Of a stretch of 64,000 nucleotides of DNA, positions 35,496-44,138 are shown piece after piece. Source of the stretch: Phocaeicola_A sp045545095 (lineage in GTDB: Bacteria; Bacteroidota; Bacteroidia; Bacteroidales; Bacteroidaceae); contig JAZQAG010000033.1 in NCBI GenBank assembly GCA_045545095.1, positions 151,783 to 215,782 on the forward strand, given 5' to 3'. The translations under genes and the position numbers were made by a program. The notes under the pieces are model-generated. The model had not been told where the DNA came from. It made no database searches and was given only the letters and a program-made list of their open reading frames with translations. Each line of letters opens with the position of its first letter. The stretch's first letter is position 1.

Positions 35496-35566
35496 TTACG
35501 ATTTTTCTGTTATTCTGCCTTTATACCTTTAATATATTATATATAATCTTATATAATAAGTGCGTG

Positions 35567-35574
35567 CAAAGGTA
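35567..35574 (-). promoter_or_regulatory. Possible -7 box upstream of the outer-membrane barrel gene
   Basis: The minus strand reads TACCTTTG here, 72 nt before the start codon, fitting TAnnTTTG. No clear -33 TTTG is at the expected distance. The leader downstream is an A/T-rich stretch with TATATAATCTTATATAATAA. Confidence 0.4.
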
Positions 35575-35733
35575 ATGCAATTAGATATACGGACAGAGGA
35601 AATGACACAATTTAACGGGTGAAAATGCAAAGTTTGCTCTAAAAAAGTATAATCTTCTTATTGAAATTAGGTTGTACTAAAAGAAATTGTTATTTTCGCA
35701 TTCATTATTATTAATATTAAAAGAAGTAAGTGT

Positions 35734-36063
35734 ATGGAAAAGAATAATCCCAATCAGAATGGGCAATTGCAAATCGAATTGAAGGAAGAAGTGGCACAGG
35801 GTACTTATGCAAATTTGGCGATAATAAGTCATTCTACTTCAGAATTTATTCTTGATTTTGTTCGAGTGATGCCCGGATTGCCTAAAGCGAATGTACAGTC
35901 GCGTATCGTGCTCACTCCAGAGCATGCTAAACGTCTTCTTTTTGCTCTTCAGGATAATGTGAAGAAGTATGAAGCTAATTGGGGTACAATCCGTATGCCT
36001 GAGCAGGTCCAGAATAATAAAACTTATGTGCCCAAACTGTCAGATTTCAAAGGGGAGGCATAA
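35734..36063 (+). CDS. DUF3467 family protein
   Basis: The 109-residue protein contains the conserved core YANLAIISHSTSEFILDFVR, MPGLPKANVQSRIVLTPEHA, and KRLLFALQDNVKKYE, typical of DUF3467. It is small and soluble with no signal peptide. Function is unknown to me. In related genomes I recall this gene between rpoC and rpsL; here it still precedes rpsL but is separated from rpoC by about 21.7 kb. A possible -7 box TATTTTCG is at 35691-35698. Its position beside transcription and translation genes suggests a link to RNA polymerase or ribosomes, but this is guilt by association only. Confidence 0.85.
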   Translation: MEKNNPNQNGQLQIELKEEVAQGTYANLAIISHSTSEFILDFVRVMPGLPKANVQSRIVLTPEHAKRLLFALQDNVKKYEANWGTIRMPEQVQNNKTYVPKLSDFKGEA

Positions 36064-36090
36064 TAAAACCAATAGAAGGTTGTTTATATT

Positions 36091-36163
36091 TTAGACACGG
36101 AGTACATGGATTTTGCAAGTAAATAGTAGTAGTTGAGGCGTAGACTGTGTACTTCGTGTCTAA
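36091..36163 (+). terminator. Terminator-like inverted repeat, TTAG..CGGA family copy 2
   Basis: TTAGACACGGAGTACA (36091-36106) pairs with TGTACTTCGTGTCTAA (36148-36163), with one imperfect pair, and a T-rich stretch follows (TTTTCTTTATTTTTC). It closes the DUF3467 unit. Its outer arm resembles the element at 26749-26829, and a half-like sequence TTAAGACGCGGAGTAAC occurs at 59842-59858. Confidence 0.7.
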
Positions 36164-36552
36164 TTTTCTTTATTTTTCTATTTTCATCTTGGGCGAAAAT
36201 GTGCCCCTTCCTGTTCTTTACCTTTGAGAATGGTTAAGTCTCCAATTATTTTCTCAGGTTGGAAATATATTTTTCTAATGTAAGAGAAAAAGATAGAAGG
36301 TAATGTGATTCCCAAGTATATTAAGGGAAGTCTTATGCATTCTTTATATATTATATAATAAGGTATAGGGAAATAATAGTATTTATGCCTGTTCGTGAAA
36401 AAGCTTAATAAAATAAGGGGGATATACACGCTTGCTTGTCGTAAAATCGTTAGTAATAGACTTAAATGACGTTTTATGTTGTTAATATGGATTAAAGAAT
36501 ATTAAATTTATATCTTTAGATTTAAAATATGATATTAAAAGAGGGGCAAAAT
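36164..36552. other. A/T-rich spacer upstream of rpsL
   Basis: About 390 bp without a convincing gene. A minus-strand open frame (36184-36429, 81 codons) codes for a hydrophobic peptide (PLIYLGITLPSIFFSYIRK); it could be the remnant of a membrane protein gene, but it has no upstream promoter and strongly biased A/T codons. Nothing else was recognised until the rpsL promoter. Confidence 0.4.
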
Positions 36553-36583
36553 GTTGCCGTTTGGAAACTTATTTGTAACTTTG
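36553..36583 (+). promoter_or_regulatory. Promoter of the rpsL-rpsG-fusA/S10 operon
   Basis: TAACTTTG (36576-36583) fits the -7 consensus; GTTG (36553-36556) lies 19 nt upstream as a -33 match of three bases. Start codon follows after 78 nt of leader, whose last part is rich in A. Confidence 0.6.
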
Positions 36584-36661
36584 CAGCCCGAAAAGTGCAG
36601 GTATGCACCGATGAATCGAAAATTAGTAAACAAAATATATAATAATTAAAAACAAAACAAA

Positions 36662-37072
36662 ATGCCTACTATTCAACAGTTAGTAAGAAAAGGAAGAGAG
36701 GTATTGGTTGAGAAAAGTAAGTCTCCCGCATTGGATTCATGTCCTCAGCGTCGTGGCGTGTGCGTGAGAGTTTACACTACAACTCCCAAGAAACCGAATT
36801 CCGCAATGCGTAAAGTAGCGCGTGTGCGCTTGACAAATCAGAAGGAAGTGAACTCTTACATTCCAGGTGAAGGCCACAACTTGCAGGAGCACTCAATCGT
36901 GTTGGTTCGCGGTGGTCGTGTGAAGGATCTTCCGGGTGTACGTTATCACATTGTTCGCGGTACATTGGATACTGCTGGTGTTGCAGGTCGTACCCAACGT
37001 CGTTCTAAGTACGGTGCTAAGCGTCCCAAACCAGGTCAGGCTGCAGCTCCCGCAAAAGGTAAGAAGAAGTAA
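36662..37072 (+). CDS. rpsL: 30S ribosomal protein S12
   Basis: The 136-residue protein begins MPTIQQLVRKGREVLVEKSK. It has the TTPKKPNSAMRKVARVRL segment and the GRVKDLPGVRYH loop; the lysines whose mutation gives streptomycin resistance in other bacteria (in TPKKPNSA and VKDLPG) are wild type. S12 lines the decoding centre. The C-terminus is extended by a basic, Ala/Pro-rich tail (KPGQAAAPAKGKKK). The gene opens the str operon under its own promoter. Confidence 0.97.
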   Translation: MPTIQQLVRKGREVLVEKSKSPALDSCPQRRGVCVRVYTTTPKKPNSAMRKVARVRLTNQKEVNSYIPGEGHNLQEHSIVLVRGGRVKDLPGVRYHIVRGTLDTAGVAGRTQRRSKYGAKRPKPGQAAAPAKGKKK

Positions 37073-37220
37073 TTAACGCCTTCTTAATTTAAAAAAGAAA
37101 CAAATTATTAATTTTCGTTTTGGTTTGTTGGAATTAGCTATAAAGGGTGAGTAAATGCTTCGGAGGAAGCGTTGAAGAAAACAAGAAATGCAGCCCAAAC
37201 AAAACATTATTTTTAAACTA

Positions 37221-37697
37221 ATGAGAAAAGCAAAACCAAAAAAGCGTGTGGTTCTTCCCGATCCCGTATTTGGCGATCAGAAAGTTTCTAAGTTCGTGAA
37301 CCACTTGATGTTCGACGGTAAGAAGAATACTTCGTATGAAATCTTCTATGCCGCTCTTGAAGTAGTAAAAAACAAGCTCCCCAATGAGGAAAAGACTTCT
37401 TTGGAAATCTGGAAGAAGGCTCTTGACAACATCACTCCCCAAGTGGAGGTGAAGTCTCGTCGTATCGGTGGTGCCACTTTCCAGGTGCCTACTGAAATCC
37501 GTCCCGACCGTAAGGAGTCTATCTCTATGAAGAATATGATTCTCTTCGCTCGCAAGCGTGGTGGTAAGTCTATGGCTGACAAGTTAGCTGCTGAGATTAT
37601 CGATGCTTTCAACGAACAGGGTGGTGCTTTCAAGCGTAAGGAAGATATGCACCGTATGGCTGAGGCTAACCGTGCATTTGCTCACTTCAGATTCTAA
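37221..37697 (+). CDS. rpsG: 30S ribosomal protein S7
   Basis: The 158-residue protein begins MRKAKPKKRVVLPDPVFGD; an in-frame ATG at 37188 would add 11 untypical residues and is rejected. It contains the VGGATFQVPTEI-like segment (here IGGATFQVPTEIRPDRK) and the ARKRGGKSMADKLAAEI helix. S7 nucleates the 30S head and contacts E-site tRNA; in E. coli it also represses its own operon. The 148-nt gap from rpsL contains a small hairpin, GCTTC/GAAGC at 37157-37169, a possible control site. Confidence 0.97.
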   Translation: MRKAKPKKRVVLPDPVFGDQKVSKFVNHLMFDGKKNTSYEIFYAALEVVKNKLPNEEKTSLEIWKKALDNITPQVEVKSRRIGGATFQVPTEIRPDRKESISMKNMILFARKRGGKSMADKLAAEIIDAFNEQGGAFKRKEDMHRMAEANRAFAHFRF

Positions 37698-37722
37698 TCA
37701 TCAAATAATACGGAATTAGAAA

Positions 37723-39843
37723 ATGGCAAAGCAAGACTTACTTTTGACCCGTAACATCGGTATCATGGCTCACATCGATGCCGGTAAGACAACCACTTCT
37801 GAGCGTATCTTGTTCTATACAGGTTTGACTCACAAGATTGGTGAAACTCACGATGGTACAGCCACTATGGACTGGATGGCTCAGGAGCAGGAGCGTGGTA
37901 TCACTATTACCTCTGCTGCTACAACCACTCGTTGGAACTATGATAACAAGACATACAAGATCAACTTGATTGATACCCCGGGACACGTTGACTTTACTGC
38001 TGAGGTAGAGCGTTCACTCCGTGTATTGGATGGTGCTGTAGCTACTTACTGTGCTGTAGGTGGTGTTGAGCCCCAGTCAGAGACAGTATGGCGTCAGGCT
38101 GACAAATACAATGTTCCTCGTATCGGTTATGTAAACAAGATGGACCGCTCTGGTGCTGACTTCTATGAAGTAGTTCGTCAGATGAAGGAGGTACTCGGTG
38201 CTAATCCTTGTCCCGTATGTATTCCTATCGGTGCAGAGGAGAACTTCAAGGGTCTTGTTGACCTGATTAAGATGAAGGCTATCCTGTGGCATGATGAGAC
38301 TATGGGTGCTGACTATGATGAGGAGGAAATTCCTGCCAATTTGGTTGACGAGGCCAACGAGTGGAGAGAAAAGATGCTCGAGAAGGTGGCTGAGTATGAT
38401 GACGAGTTGATGGAGAAGTTCTTCGACGATCCTTCAACCATCACCAACGAAGAGGTTATGCGTGCCCTCCGTGCCGCTACCTTGAAGATGGACATCGTTC
38501 CCATGTTGTGCGGTTCTTCATTCAAGAATAAGGGCGTGCAGACATTGCTTGACTATGTATGTGCTTTCTTGCCCTCTCCGCTGGATACTCCCGCTATCGA
38601 GGGTGTTAATCCCGAAACAGGTGAGGCTGACAGCCGTAAGCCCAGTGAAGAGGAGAAGACTTCTGCATTGGCGTTCAAGATTGCTACTGACCCCTATGTA
38701 GGTCGTCTGACTTTCTTCCGTGTATATTCAGGTAAGGTTGAGGCTGGTTCATATATCTACAATACCCGTTCAGGTAAGAAGGAGCGTGTGTCTCGTCTGT
38801 TCCAGATGCACTCTAACCACCAGAACCCTGTAGAGGTAATCGCAGCTGGTGATATCGGTGCCGGTGTAGGTTTCAAGGATATCCGTACTGGTGATACTCT
38901 TTGCGACGAAACCGCTCCCATCATTCTCGAATCTATGGACTTTCCCGATCCCGTTATCGGTATCGCCGTTGAGCCCAAGACTCAGAAGGATATGGAGAAA
39001 CTTGCCAACGGTTTGGCTAAGTTGGCTGAGGAAGACCCCACATTTACAGTGAAGACTGACGAGCAGAGCGGTCAGACCGTTATCTCTGGTATGGGTGAGC
39101 TTCACTTGGATATCATCATCGACCGTCTGAAACGTGAGTTCAAGGTTGAATGTAACCAAGGTAAGCCTCAGGTTAACTACAAAGAGGCCATCACTAAGAC
39201 TGTTAACCTCCGTGAGGTTTACAAGAAGCAGTCAGGTGGTCGCGGTAAGTTCGCTGATATCATTGTAAATGTAGGCCCCGTTGATGAGGACTTCAAGGAA
39301 GGTGGTCTGCAGTTCGTTAACGAGGTGACTGGTGGTAACATTCCTAAGGAATTTATCCCTGCCGTACAGAAGGGCTTCCAGTCAGCTATGAAGAATGGTA
39401 TCCTCGCTGGCTTCCCCTTGGATTCATTGAAGGTGACTCTGTTGGATGGTTCATTCCATCCCGTTGACTCTGACCAGTTGTCATTCGAAATCTGCGCTAT
39501 CCAGGCTTACAAGAACGCTTGTGCTCAAGCAGGTCCTGCATTGTGCGAGCCTATGATGAAGCTGGAAGTTGTTACTCCCGAGGAGAACATGGGTGACGTA
39601 ATCGGTGACTTGAACAAGCGTCGTGGTCAGGTTGAAGGTATGGAGTCAAGCCGTTCAGGTGCCCGCATTGTGAAGGCTACTGTACCTCTGGCAGAGATGT
39701 TCGGTTACGTAACTGCATTGCGTACCATCACTTCAGGTCGTGCAACCTCTTCAATGACTTACGATCATCACGCTCAGGTTTCTAACTCGATTGCTAAGGC
39801 GGTTCTTGAAGAGTGCAAGGGACGTGTTGATTTGATTAAGTAA
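37723..39843 (+). CDS. fusA: Translation elongation factor G
   Basis: EF-G is the GTPase that drives translocation of tRNA and mRNA. The 706-residue protein has all five domains. The G motifs are AHIDAGKTTTSERIL, DTPGHVDF and NKMDRSGADF. Domain III shows the GMGELHLDIIIDRLKREF segment and domain IV starts with QVNYKEAITKTVN. It starts 25 nt after rpsG. There is no tuf gene after it, in contrast to the E. coli str operon; tuf is instead at 1446-2630. Confidence 0.98.
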   Translation: MAKQDLLLTRNIGIMAHIDAGKTTTSERILFYTGLTHKIGETHDGTATMDWMAQEQERGITITSAATTTRWNYDNKTYKINLIDTPGHVDFTAEVERSLRVLDGAVATYCAVGGVEPQSETVWRQADKYNVPRIGYVNKMDRSGADFYEVVRQMKEVLGANPCPVCIPIGAEENFKGLVDLIKMKAILWHDETMGADYDEEEIPANLVDEANEWREKMLEKVAEYDDELMEKFFDDPSTITNEEVMRALRAATLKMDIVPMLCGSSFKNKGVQTLLDYVCAFLPSPLDTPAIEGVNPETGEADSRKPSEEEKTSALAFKIATDPYVGRLTFFRVYSGKVEAGSYIYNTRSGKKERVSRLFQMHSNHQNPVEVIAAGDIGAGVGFKDIRTGDTLCDETAPIILESMDFPDPVIGIAVEPKTQKDMEKLANGLAKLAEEDPTFTVKTDEQSGQTVISGMGELHLDIIIDRLKREFKVECNQGKPQVNYKEAITKTVNLREVYKKQSGGRGKFADIIVNVGPVDEDFKEGGLQFVNEVTGGNIPKEFIPAVQKGFQSAMKNGILAGFPLDSLKVTLLDGSFHPVDSDQLSFEICAIQAYKNACAQAGPALCEPMMKLEVVTPEENMGDVIGDLNKRRGQVEGMESSRSGARIVKATVPLAEMFGYVTALRTITSGRATSSMTYDHHAQVSNSIAKAVLEECKGRVDLIK

Positions 39844-39861
39844 AAAACAAAACCGGGAGAC

Positions 39862-39895
39862 GGGACAGGTTAGCGAATGACTCTTAACCTGTTCC
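39862..39895 (+). terminator. Hairpin between fusA and rpsJ
   Basis: GGGACAGGTTA (39862-39872) pairs with TAACCTGTTCC (39885-39895) with one G-U pair. A pyrimidine-rich run with TTTTT follows about 10 nt later. It may partly terminate transcription at the fusA/S10 operon joint or act in mRNA processing. Confidence 0.6.
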
Positions 39896-39933
39896 TCTCT
39901 TCCTCTTTTTATTCACAATAAACAATAAAAGTA

Positions 39934-40239
39934 ATGAGTCAAAAAATTAGAATTAAACTGAAATCCTACGATCACAACTTGGTGGACAAGTCTGCTGAGA
40001 AGATTGTAAAGACGGTAAAGGCTACGGGTGCTATCGTAAGCGGTCCTATTCCTCTTCCCACTCACAAGCGTATCTTTACTGTAAACCGTTCAACTTTCGT
40101 AAACAAGAAGTCTCGCGAACAGTTCGAGCTTTCTTCTTACAAGAGATTGATTGACATTTATAGCTCAACCGCCAAGACTGTTGATGCCTTGATGAAGTTG
40201 GAGTTGCCAAGCGGTGTAGAAGTAGAAATTAAAGTTTAA
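39934..40239 (+). CDS. rpsJ: 30S ribosomal protein S10
   Basis: The 101-residue protein begins MSQKIRIKLKSYDHNLVDKS and contains the GPIPLPTHKRIFTVNRS loop that reaches into the 30S head. S10 (NusE) also links ribosomes with NusG and NusB in antitermination. It is the first gene of the S10 cluster here, 90 nt after fusA and 28 nt before rplC. Confidence 0.97.
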   Translation: MSQKIRIKLKSYDHNLVDKSAEKIVKTVKATGAIVSGPIPLPTHKRIFTVNRSTFVNKKSREQFELSSYKRLIDIYSSTAKTVDALMKLELPSGVEVEIKV

Positions 40240-40267
40240 GAATTGAATTATTTAAAATTTAACTGAA

Positions 40268-40885
40268 ATGCCAGGATTATTAGGAAAAAAAATCGGAATG
40301 ACATCCGTTTTCAGTGCCGATGGTAAGAATGTTCCATGCACTGTTATCGAAGTAGGTCCTTGTGTAGTTACTCAGATTAAAAGTGTAGAGAAGGATGGCT
40401 ATGCTGCTGTTCAGCTCGGTTTCCAGGAGGCTAAGGAAAAGAATACAACCAAGCCTATGATGGGACACTTCAAGAAAGCTGGTGTAACTCCGAAGAGACA
40501 CTTGGCCGAGTTCAAGGATTTTGAAAGTGAGTTAAACTTGGGTGATACCCTCACTGTAGAGCTGTTCAATGATTCAGCTTTCGTTGATGTGATCGGTACC
40601 TCAAAAGGTAAAGGCTTCCAGGGTGTAGTTAAAAGACATGGTTTTGGTGGTGTAGGTCAGACTACTCACGGTCAGCATAACCGTGCTCGTAAGCCGGGTT
40701 CTATCGGTGCATGTTCTTATCCTGCAAAGGTATTCAAGGGTATGCGCATGGGTGGCCAAATGGGTGGCGACCGTGTGACTACACACAACTTGCAAGTATT
40801 AAAAGTTATTCCCGAGCACAATATCCTTATGATTAAGGGCTCTGTTCCGGGCTGCAAAGGTTCAATCGTAATAATTGAGAAATAA
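40268..40885 (+). CDS. rplC: 50S ribosomal protein L3
   Basis: The 205-residue protein begins MPGLLGKKIGMTSVFSADGK. The long central loop near the peptidyl-transferase centre is visible (FQGVVKRHGFGGVGQTTHGQ). L3 is an early assembly protein of the 50S. Its stop overlaps the start of rplD by one base (TAATG), so translation of the two is probably coupled. Confidence 0.97.
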   Translation: MPGLLGKKIGMTSVFSADGKNVPCTVIEVGPCVVTQIKSVEKDGYAAVQLGFQEAKEKNTTKPMMGHFKKAGVTPKRHLAEFKDFESELNLGDTLTVELFNDSAFVDVIGTSKGKGFQGVVKRHGFGGVGQTTHGQHNRARKPGSIGACSYPAKVFKGMRMGGQMGGDRVTTHNLQVLKVIPEHNILMIKGSVPGCKGSIVIIEK

Positions 40886-41523
40886 TGGAAGTTAACGTAT
40901 TAAATATTAAAGGTGAAGACACCGGAAGAAAGATTACGTTGAACGAATCTATCTTCGGCATTGAGCCTAACGATCACGCTATCTACTTGGACGTAAAGCA
41001 ATTTATGGCCAATCAGCGTCAGGGTACTCACAAGTCAAAAGAGAGAAGCGAAATCAGTGGTTCAACTCGTAAGTTGGGTCGTCAGAAAGGTGGCGGTGGT
41101 GCTCGTCGTGGTGACATCAATTCACCGGTATTGGTAGGTGGTGCTCGTGTATTCGGTCCCCAACCTCGTGATTATGGCTTCAAGTTGAACAAGAAAGTAA
41201 AGGCTTTGGCCCGTCGTTCAGCTTTGTCTTACAAGGCGCAGGAGAACGCAATTGTTGTAGTTGAAGATTTCACATTTGAGGCTCCTAAGACTAAAGATTT
41301 TGTAAATTTAGCTAAAAATCTTAAAGTTTCAGACAAGAAGGTGCTCGTAGTTTTACCAGAAGCAAATAAAAACGTATATTTGTCAGCTCGTAATGTGGAA
41401 CGTGCAAATGTTGCATTGGCGGCTTCGTTGAATACTTACTCAGTATTGGACGCAGGCGTGCTTGTTGTGACTGAAAGTTCGTTGAAAGTTATTGATAACA
41501 TTTTAACAAAGAAGGAGGCTTAA
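40885..41523 (+). CDS. rplD: 50S ribosomal protein L4
   Basis: The 212-residue protein (MEVNVLNIKGEDTGRKITLN) contains the basic exit-tunnel loop around GSTRKLGRQKGGGGARRGD. L4 lines the nascent-peptide tunnel near the macrolide site. In E. coli it autoregulates the S10 operon; no equivalent leader could be read here. It overlaps rplC by one base and ends 2 nt before rplW. AAGGAGG near its 3' end (41512-41518) serves as the rplW ribosome site. Confidence 0.97.
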   Translation: MEVNVLNIKGEDTGRKITLNESIFGIEPNDHAIYLDVKQFMANQRQGTHKSKERSEISGSTRKLGRQKGGGGARRGDINSPVLVGGARVFGPQPRDYGFKLNKKVKALARRSALSYKAQENAIVVVEDFTFEAPKTKDFVNLAKNLKVSDKKVLVVLPEANKNVYLSARNVERANVALAASLNTYSVLDAGVLVVTESSLKVIDNILTKKEA

Positions 41524-41525
41524 AA

Positions 41526-41816
41526 ATGGCATACATTGTAAAACCATTGATTACAGAGAAAATGAACGCAATTTCCGAAAAGAGCAATCGTTTCGGATTT
41601 ATTGTGCGTCCTGAAGCTAACAAACTTCAGATTAAGGCTGAAGTAGAGGCTTTGTATAATGTTACAGTGACTGACGTTAATACCATGCGCTACGATGGTA
41701 AGAACAAGAGCCGCTACACTAAGGCTGGTTTGATTAAAGGCCGCACGAATGCTTTCAAGAAAGCTATCGTGACTGTGAAGGAAGGCGATACTATTGATTT
41801 CTATAGCAATATTTAA
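41526..41816 (+). CDS. rplW: 50S ribosomal protein L23
   Basis: The 96-residue protein begins MAYIVKPLITEKMNAISEKS, the KPLITEKM motif being typical. L23 sits at the tunnel exit and docks trigger factor and SRP. An AAGGAGG motif inside the end of rplD, 7 nt upstream, fixes the start. The gene is 7 nt before rplB. Confidence 0.96.
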   Translation: MAYIVKPLITEKMNAISEKSNRFGFIVRPEANKLQIKAEVEALYNVTVTDVNTMRYDGKNKSRYTKAGLIKGRTNAFKKAIVTVKEGDTIDFYSNI

Positions 41817-41823
41817 ATAAAAG

Positions 41824-42648
41824 ATGGCAGTACGTAAATTTAAGCCCACAACACCGGGGCAAAGACACAAGATTATTGGTACTTTTGAAGAGATTACTGC
41901 ATCGGTACCAGAAAAGTCTCTTGTATACGGTAAAAAATCAACGGGTGGCCGTAACAATGTAGGTAAGATGACTATGCGCTACATTGGTGGTGGTCATAAG
42001 AGAAAATTCCGTTTGATTGACTTCAAGAGAAATAAAGACGGTGTTCCAGCAGTTGTTAAGACAATCGAATACGATCCGAACCGTTCGGCTCGTATCGCTC
42101 TGTTGTACTACGCTGATGGAGAAAAACGATATATTATTGCTCCTAATGGATTGCAAGTTGGTAGCACTTTGATGTCTGGACCGAATGCAGCACCTGAGAT
42201 TGGTAATGCACTTCCTCTCCAGAATATCCCCGTTGGTACGGTGATTCATAATATTGAACTCCGTCCTGGTCAAGGTGCCGCTTTGGTTAGATCAGCAGGT
42301 AATTTTGCTCAGTTGACTTCTCGTGAAGGTGCATATTGTGTTATCAAGTTGCCTTCAGGTGAAGTTAGACAAATTCTTAGTGCTTGTAAAGCCACTATCG
42401 GTAGTGTAGGTAACTCAGACCATGCTTTGGAAAGCTCAGGTAAGGCTGGACGTTCTCGCTGGTTGGGTCGTCGTCCTCACAACCGTGGTGTTGTTATGAA
42501 CCCTGTAGATCACCCGATGGGTGGTGGTGAAGGTCGCCAGTCTGGAGGTCATCCACGTTCACGCAAGGGCTTGTATGCTAAGGGCTTGAAGACAAGACGT
42601 CCTAAGAAACAGTCTAATAAGTATATTATCGAGAGATGTAATAAGTAA
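41824..42648 (+). CDS. rplB: 50S ribosomal protein L2
   Basis: The 274-residue protein begins MAVRKFKPTTPGQRHKIIG and carries the signature GRRPHNRGVVMNPVDHPMGGG near the C-terminus, which lies close to the peptidyl-transferase centre. The corresponding segment in E. coli reads NPVDHPHGGG, so one His is Met here, a variation I believe is normal in this phylum. L2 is needed for subunit joining. Start 7 nt after rplW. Confidence 0.97.
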   Translation: MAVRKFKPTTPGQRHKIIGTFEEITASVPEKSLVYGKKSTGGRNNVGKMTMRYIGGGHKRKFRLIDFKRNKDGVPAVVKTIEYDPNRSARIALLYYADGEKRYIIAPNGLQVGSTLMSGPNAAPEIGNALPLQNIPVGTVIHNIELRPGQGAALVRSAGNFAQLTSREGAYCVIKLPSGEVRQILSACKATIGSVGNSDHALESSGKAGRSRWLGRRPHNRGVVMNPVDHPMGGGEGRQSGGHPRSRKGLYAKGLKTRRPKKQSNKYIIERCNK

Positions 42649-42669
42649 TAACGGTTAATTGAGTAAATT

Positions 42670-42939
42670 ATGAGTCGTTCTTTAAAAAAAGGTCCGTACA
42701 TTAATGTAAAGCTTGAGAATAAGGTGCTCGCTATGAATGAAAGCGGCAAGAAGACTGTTGTCAAGACTTGGGCCAGAGCTTCAATGATCTCTCCGGATTT
42801 CGTGGGACATACAATTGCAGTTCATAACGGAAATAAATTTATTCCTGTTTATGTTACAGAAAACATGGTAGGTCACAAGTTGGGTGAATTCGCTCCTACT
42901 CGTACATTCCGTGGTCATGCTGGTAACAAGAAAAAATAA
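42670..42939 (+). CDS. rpsS: 30S ribosomal protein S19
   Basis: The 89-residue protein (MSRSLKKGPYINVKLENKVL) has the GHTIAVHNGNKFIPVYVTEN and GHKLGEFAPTRTFRGH signatures. S19 forms a complex with S13 in the head of the 30S and contacts A-site tRNA. It lies 21 nt after rplB and 32 nt before rplV. Confidence 0.97.
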   Translation: MSRSLKKGPYINVKLENKVLAMNESGKKTVVKTWARASMISPDFVGHTIAVHNGNKFIPVYVTENMVGHKLGEFAPTRTFRGHAGNKKK

Positions 42940-42971
42940 GCAGGTCGCATAGAATAAAAAAGTAATAATAT

Positions 42972-43382
42972 ATGGGAAAAAGAAAAGCTATCGCAGCTAA
43001 TGCTCGTAAAGAGGCATTAAAGACTGTGTATTTCGCAAAATTGCGCAATGTCCCGACTTCTCCGCGAAAGATGCGTTTGGTGGTTGATATGATCCGCGGT
43101 ATGGAGGTAAACAGAGCGCTGGGCGTTTTGAAGTTCTCTTCAAAAGAGGCTTCAGCAAGAGTTGAGAAGCTGTTGCGCTCGGCTATTGCTAACTGGGAAC
43201 AGAAAAATGAACGTAAGGCTGAAAGCGGCGAACTTTATGTAACAGAAGTGTACGTTGATTGCGGTGCTACTCTCAAGAGAATGAGACCTGCACCTCAGGG
43301 TAGAGGTTACAGAATTCGCAAACGCTCAAATCATGTGACTTTGTTCGTTGGTTCTAAGAATACTAATGATAATCAAAATTAA
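42972..43382 (+). CDS. rplV: 50S ribosomal protein L22
   Basis: The 136-residue protein includes the L22 core LRNVPTSPRKMRLVVDMIRG and the tunnel-lining hairpin ending RMRPAPQGRGYRIRKRSNH. L22 narrows the exit tunnel with L4. An N-terminal extension (MGKRKAIAANARKEALKTVYF) precedes the usual family start, a form I recall from other Bacteroidales. Ends 8 nt before rpsC. Confidence 0.96.
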   Translation: MGKRKAIAANARKEALKTVYFAKLRNVPTSPRKMRLVVDMIRGMEVNRALGVLKFSSKEASARVEKLLRSAIANWEQKNERKAESGELYVTEVYVDCGATLKRMRPAPQGRGYRIRKRSNHVTLFVGSKNTNDNQN

Positions 43383-43390
43383 GAGTAGTA

Positions 43391-44116
43391 ATGGGACAAA
43401 AAGTTAATCCGATAAGTAACCGTCTGGGTATCGTCAGAGGATGGGATTCTAACTGGTACGGTGGTAAGAATTTTGGAGATGCTCTCTTGGAAGACAGCAA
43501 AATCCGTAAATACTTGAATGCTCGTTTGGCAAAAGCCAGTGTATCAAGAATCGTTATCGAACGTACATTGAAACTCGTGACAATTACAGTATGTACTGCT
43601 CGTCCGGGTATTATCATTGGTAAGGGTGGTCAGGAAGTTGACAAATTGAAAGAGGAGTTGAAGAAGATCACTGATAAGGACATTCAGATTAATATCTTTG
43701 AAGTTAAGCGTCCGGAACTCGATGCTGTAATCGTTGCCAACAATATCGCTCGCCAGGTAGAGGGTAAGATTGCATATCGTCGCGCTATCAAGATGGCTAT
43801 CGCCAATACGATGCGTATGGGTGCTGAAGGTATCAAGATTCAGATTTCTGGTCGTTTGAATGGTGCTGAAATGGCTCGTTCTGAAATGTATAAGGAAGGA
43901 CGTACTCCATTGCACACTTTCAGAGCTGATATCGATTACTGCCACGCAGAGGCTTTGACTAAGGTTGGTCTTCTGGGTATTAAGGTTTGGATTTGTCGTG
44001 GTGAAATCTTTGGTAAGAAAGATTTGGCTCCTAACTTTACTCAGGTTAAGGAGAATGGCCGTGGCAACGGTGGCAATGGCGGTAAGAACTTCAAGAGAAA
44101 GAAAAACAATCGCTAA
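43391..44116 (+). CDS. rpsC: 30S ribosomal protein S3
   Basis: The 241-residue protein begins MGQKVNPISNRLGIVRGWDS. It has a KH RNA-binding domain (ARPGIIIGKGGQEVDKLKEE) and the S3 C-terminal domain with GRLNGAEMARSEMYKEGRTP. S3 helps unwind mRNA at the entry channel. The C-terminus has an Asn/Gly/Lys-rich tail. It starts 8 nt after rplV and ends 22 nt before rplP. Confidence 0.97.
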   Translation: MGQKVNPISNRLGIVRGWDSNWYGGKNFGDALLEDSKIRKYLNARLAKASVSRIVIERTLKLVTITVCTARPGIIIGKGGQEVDKLKEELKKITDKDIQINIFEVKRPELDAVIVANNIARQVEGKIAYRRAIKMAIANTMRMGAEGIKIQISGRLNGAEMARSEMYKEGRTPLHTFRADIDYCHAEALTKVGLLGIKVWICRGEIFGKKDLAPNFTQVKENGRGNGGNGGKNFKRKKNNR

Positions 44117-44138
44117 TTATTGAAAGTCAAGAAGAATT

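Noticed and set aside
14076..35733. Integrative or conjugative island between rpoC and rpsL
   Set aside because: No integrase, relaxase, tRNA junction or flanking direct repeat; contents include housekeeping genes such as dnaG and korAB.
36184..36429. 81-codon hydrophobic minus-strand frame upstream of rpsL
   Set aside because: A/T-driven composition, no start signal and no family motif; kept only as a possible remnant in the spacer entry.
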